Shown here: one piece after another, positions 5,096-5,719 of the stretch
Position numbering within the stretch: the first letter of the stretch is position 1
Layout of the letters: each line of letters opens with the position of its first letter
Program-made: the position numbers and the translations under genes
NCBI GenBank assembly: GCA_030149025.1
Contig: JASBSH010000376.1
Span: 1 to 5,719, forward strand
From: Actinomycetales bacterium
GTDB taxonomy: Bacteria > Actinomycetota > Actinomycetes > Actinomycetales > BWSM-131
Reading direction: 5' to 3'
DNA length: 5,719 nucleotides
Notes under the pieces: model-generated
The model's database searches: none
What the model saw: only the letters and a program-made list of their open reading frames with translations
What the model was told of the DNA's origin: nothing

Positions 5096-5719
5096 TCAGT
5101 CGACGACGTCCAGGCCGATGTCCAGTACCGCTGCGGAGTGGGTGATCCACCCGGCGGACATGAGGTCGACCCCCGTCGCTGCGACGACCGGCGCGGTGTC
5201 GACCGTGAGCCGGCCGGACGCCTCGGTGACCATCCGACCCGCGACGAGCTCCACCGCCTCCCGCAACGTTGCCGGTTCCATGTTGTCCAGCAGGACGGCA
5301 TCGACGGGGTCGGCCAGCACCTCTCGCAGCTGGTCGATGCTGTCGACCTCGACCTCGATCTTCACCAGGTGGCCGGCCCCGGCCCTGGCACGCTTGATCG
5401 CCTCCCGCACCCCGCCCGCCAGCGCGATGTGGTTGTCCTTGATGAGGATCGCGTCGTCCAAGCCGAAACGGTGGTTCACGCCCCCGCCGGCCAGGACCGC
5501 GTGCTTCTCCAGGGCGCGCAGCCCCGGGGTGGTCTTGCGGGTGCACGTCACACGGGCCCTCGTGTGGGCGATCACGTCAGCGATCTGCGCCGTTGCCGTC
5601 GCGACACCGGACAGATGGCCGAGGAAGTTCAGCGCGACCCGCTCCGCGGTGAGGATGGGGCGGGCGGGCCCGGACACGGTGGCGATGACGTCGCCGGGAA
5701 CCACCCGGGTCCCGTCCTC
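5096..5719 (-). CDS. nadC: Nicotinate-nucleotide pyrophosphorylase (carboxylating), C-terminal part
   Basis: Quinolinate phosphoribosyltransferase: it converts quinolinate and PRPP to nicotinate mononucleotide, CO2 and pyrophosphate in de novo NAD synthesis, in the cytoplasm. The 207 codons in view stay open to the right edge, so about 70-80 N-terminal residues of a usual 280-290 are missing; internal GTG codons near the edge are not the start. Family signatures follow in order: LTAERVALNFLGHLSGVAT, TRKTTPGLRALEK (substrate and phosphate contacts), GGGVNHRFGLDDAILIKDNH, KIEVEVDS, AVLLDNM, TEASG and a final THSAAVLDIGLD. All expected catalytic residues (the Arg-Lys of TRKT, His-Arg of NHR, Lys of IKDNH, Glu and Asp of EVEVD) are present, so the enzyme should be active. 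The residue before TRKT is Cys rather than the usual Asp. Stop TGA is at 5096-5098 on the minus strand. The gene faces the CBS gene, so the two are not in one operon. The paralogue ModD is less likely. Confidence 0.95.
   Translation of the reverse strand, partial: EDGTRVVPGDVIATVSGPARPILTAERVALNFLGHLSGVATATAQIADVIAHTRARVTCTRKTTPGLRALEKHAVLAGGGVNHRFGLDDAILIKDNHIALAGGVREAIKRARAGAGHLVKIEVEVDSIDQLREVLADPVDAVLLDNMEPATLREAVELVAGRMVTEASGRLTVDTAPVVAATGVDLMSAGWITHSAAVLDIGLDVVD

Noticed and set aside
4791..5546. A 251-codon minus-strand frame running from inside nadC through the intergenic region
   Set aside because: It overlaps nadC in another frame for most of its length, its translation there is R/G/P-rich noise, and the rest only crosses the palindromes. 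No start signal is seen.

Overview
The window is very GC-rich, with strong G/C bias at third codon positions, GTG and TTG starts and tightly packed genes. Together with the protein families this points to an actinomycete chromosome (Actinomycetota). Genus cannot be fixed from the sequence. Nothing suggests a phage, plasmid or insertion sequence: no transposase, integrase, tRNA, rRNA or CRISPR array is visible.

Layout. (1) 2-115 (+) is the last 37 codons of an ABC-type ATPase. It overlaps the TTG start of an EcfT/CbiQ-type membrane protein (112-909, +), so the left edge is the end of an energy-coupling-factor (ECF) vitamin or metal uptake operon. The substrate-binding S component is not in view. 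(2) 910-1012 is a 103-nt gap ending in a TAACCT -10 hexamer placed so that transcription would begin at the next start codon. (3) 1013-4330 (+) encodes a 1105-residue SNF2-family ATPase with an N-terminal SWIM zinc finger and a complete set of helicase motifs. (4) 4331-4399 is a 69-nt gap that folds almost entirely into one imperfect hairpin, whose right arm includes the ribosome-binding site of the next gene. (5) 4400-4813 (+) encodes a small protein of two tandem CBS domains. (6) 4814-5095 is a convergent intergenic region with several inverted repeats and palindromes. (7) 5096-5719 (-) is the C-terminal three quarters of nicotinate-nucleotide pyrophosphorylase (NadC), whose start lies beyond the right edge.

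How the genes relate. The ATPase and EcfT genes are one transcription unit: the ATPase powers transport and EcfT couples it to the substrate-binding subunit. The SNF2 gene seems to have its own promoter and may be co-transcribed with the CBS-domain gene. The hairpin between them would make translation of the CBS gene depend on ribosomes finishing the SNF2 gene; this is inference. nadC runs towards them from the other side and belongs to NAD biosynthesis. No pathway link joins the three blocks.

I did not find a clear new multi-gene system. The items most worth a second look are the SWIM-SNF2 protein with its long unassigned middle region, its apparent leaderless start, the RBS-covering hairpin before the CBS gene, and the palindrome cluster between the CBS gene and nadC.
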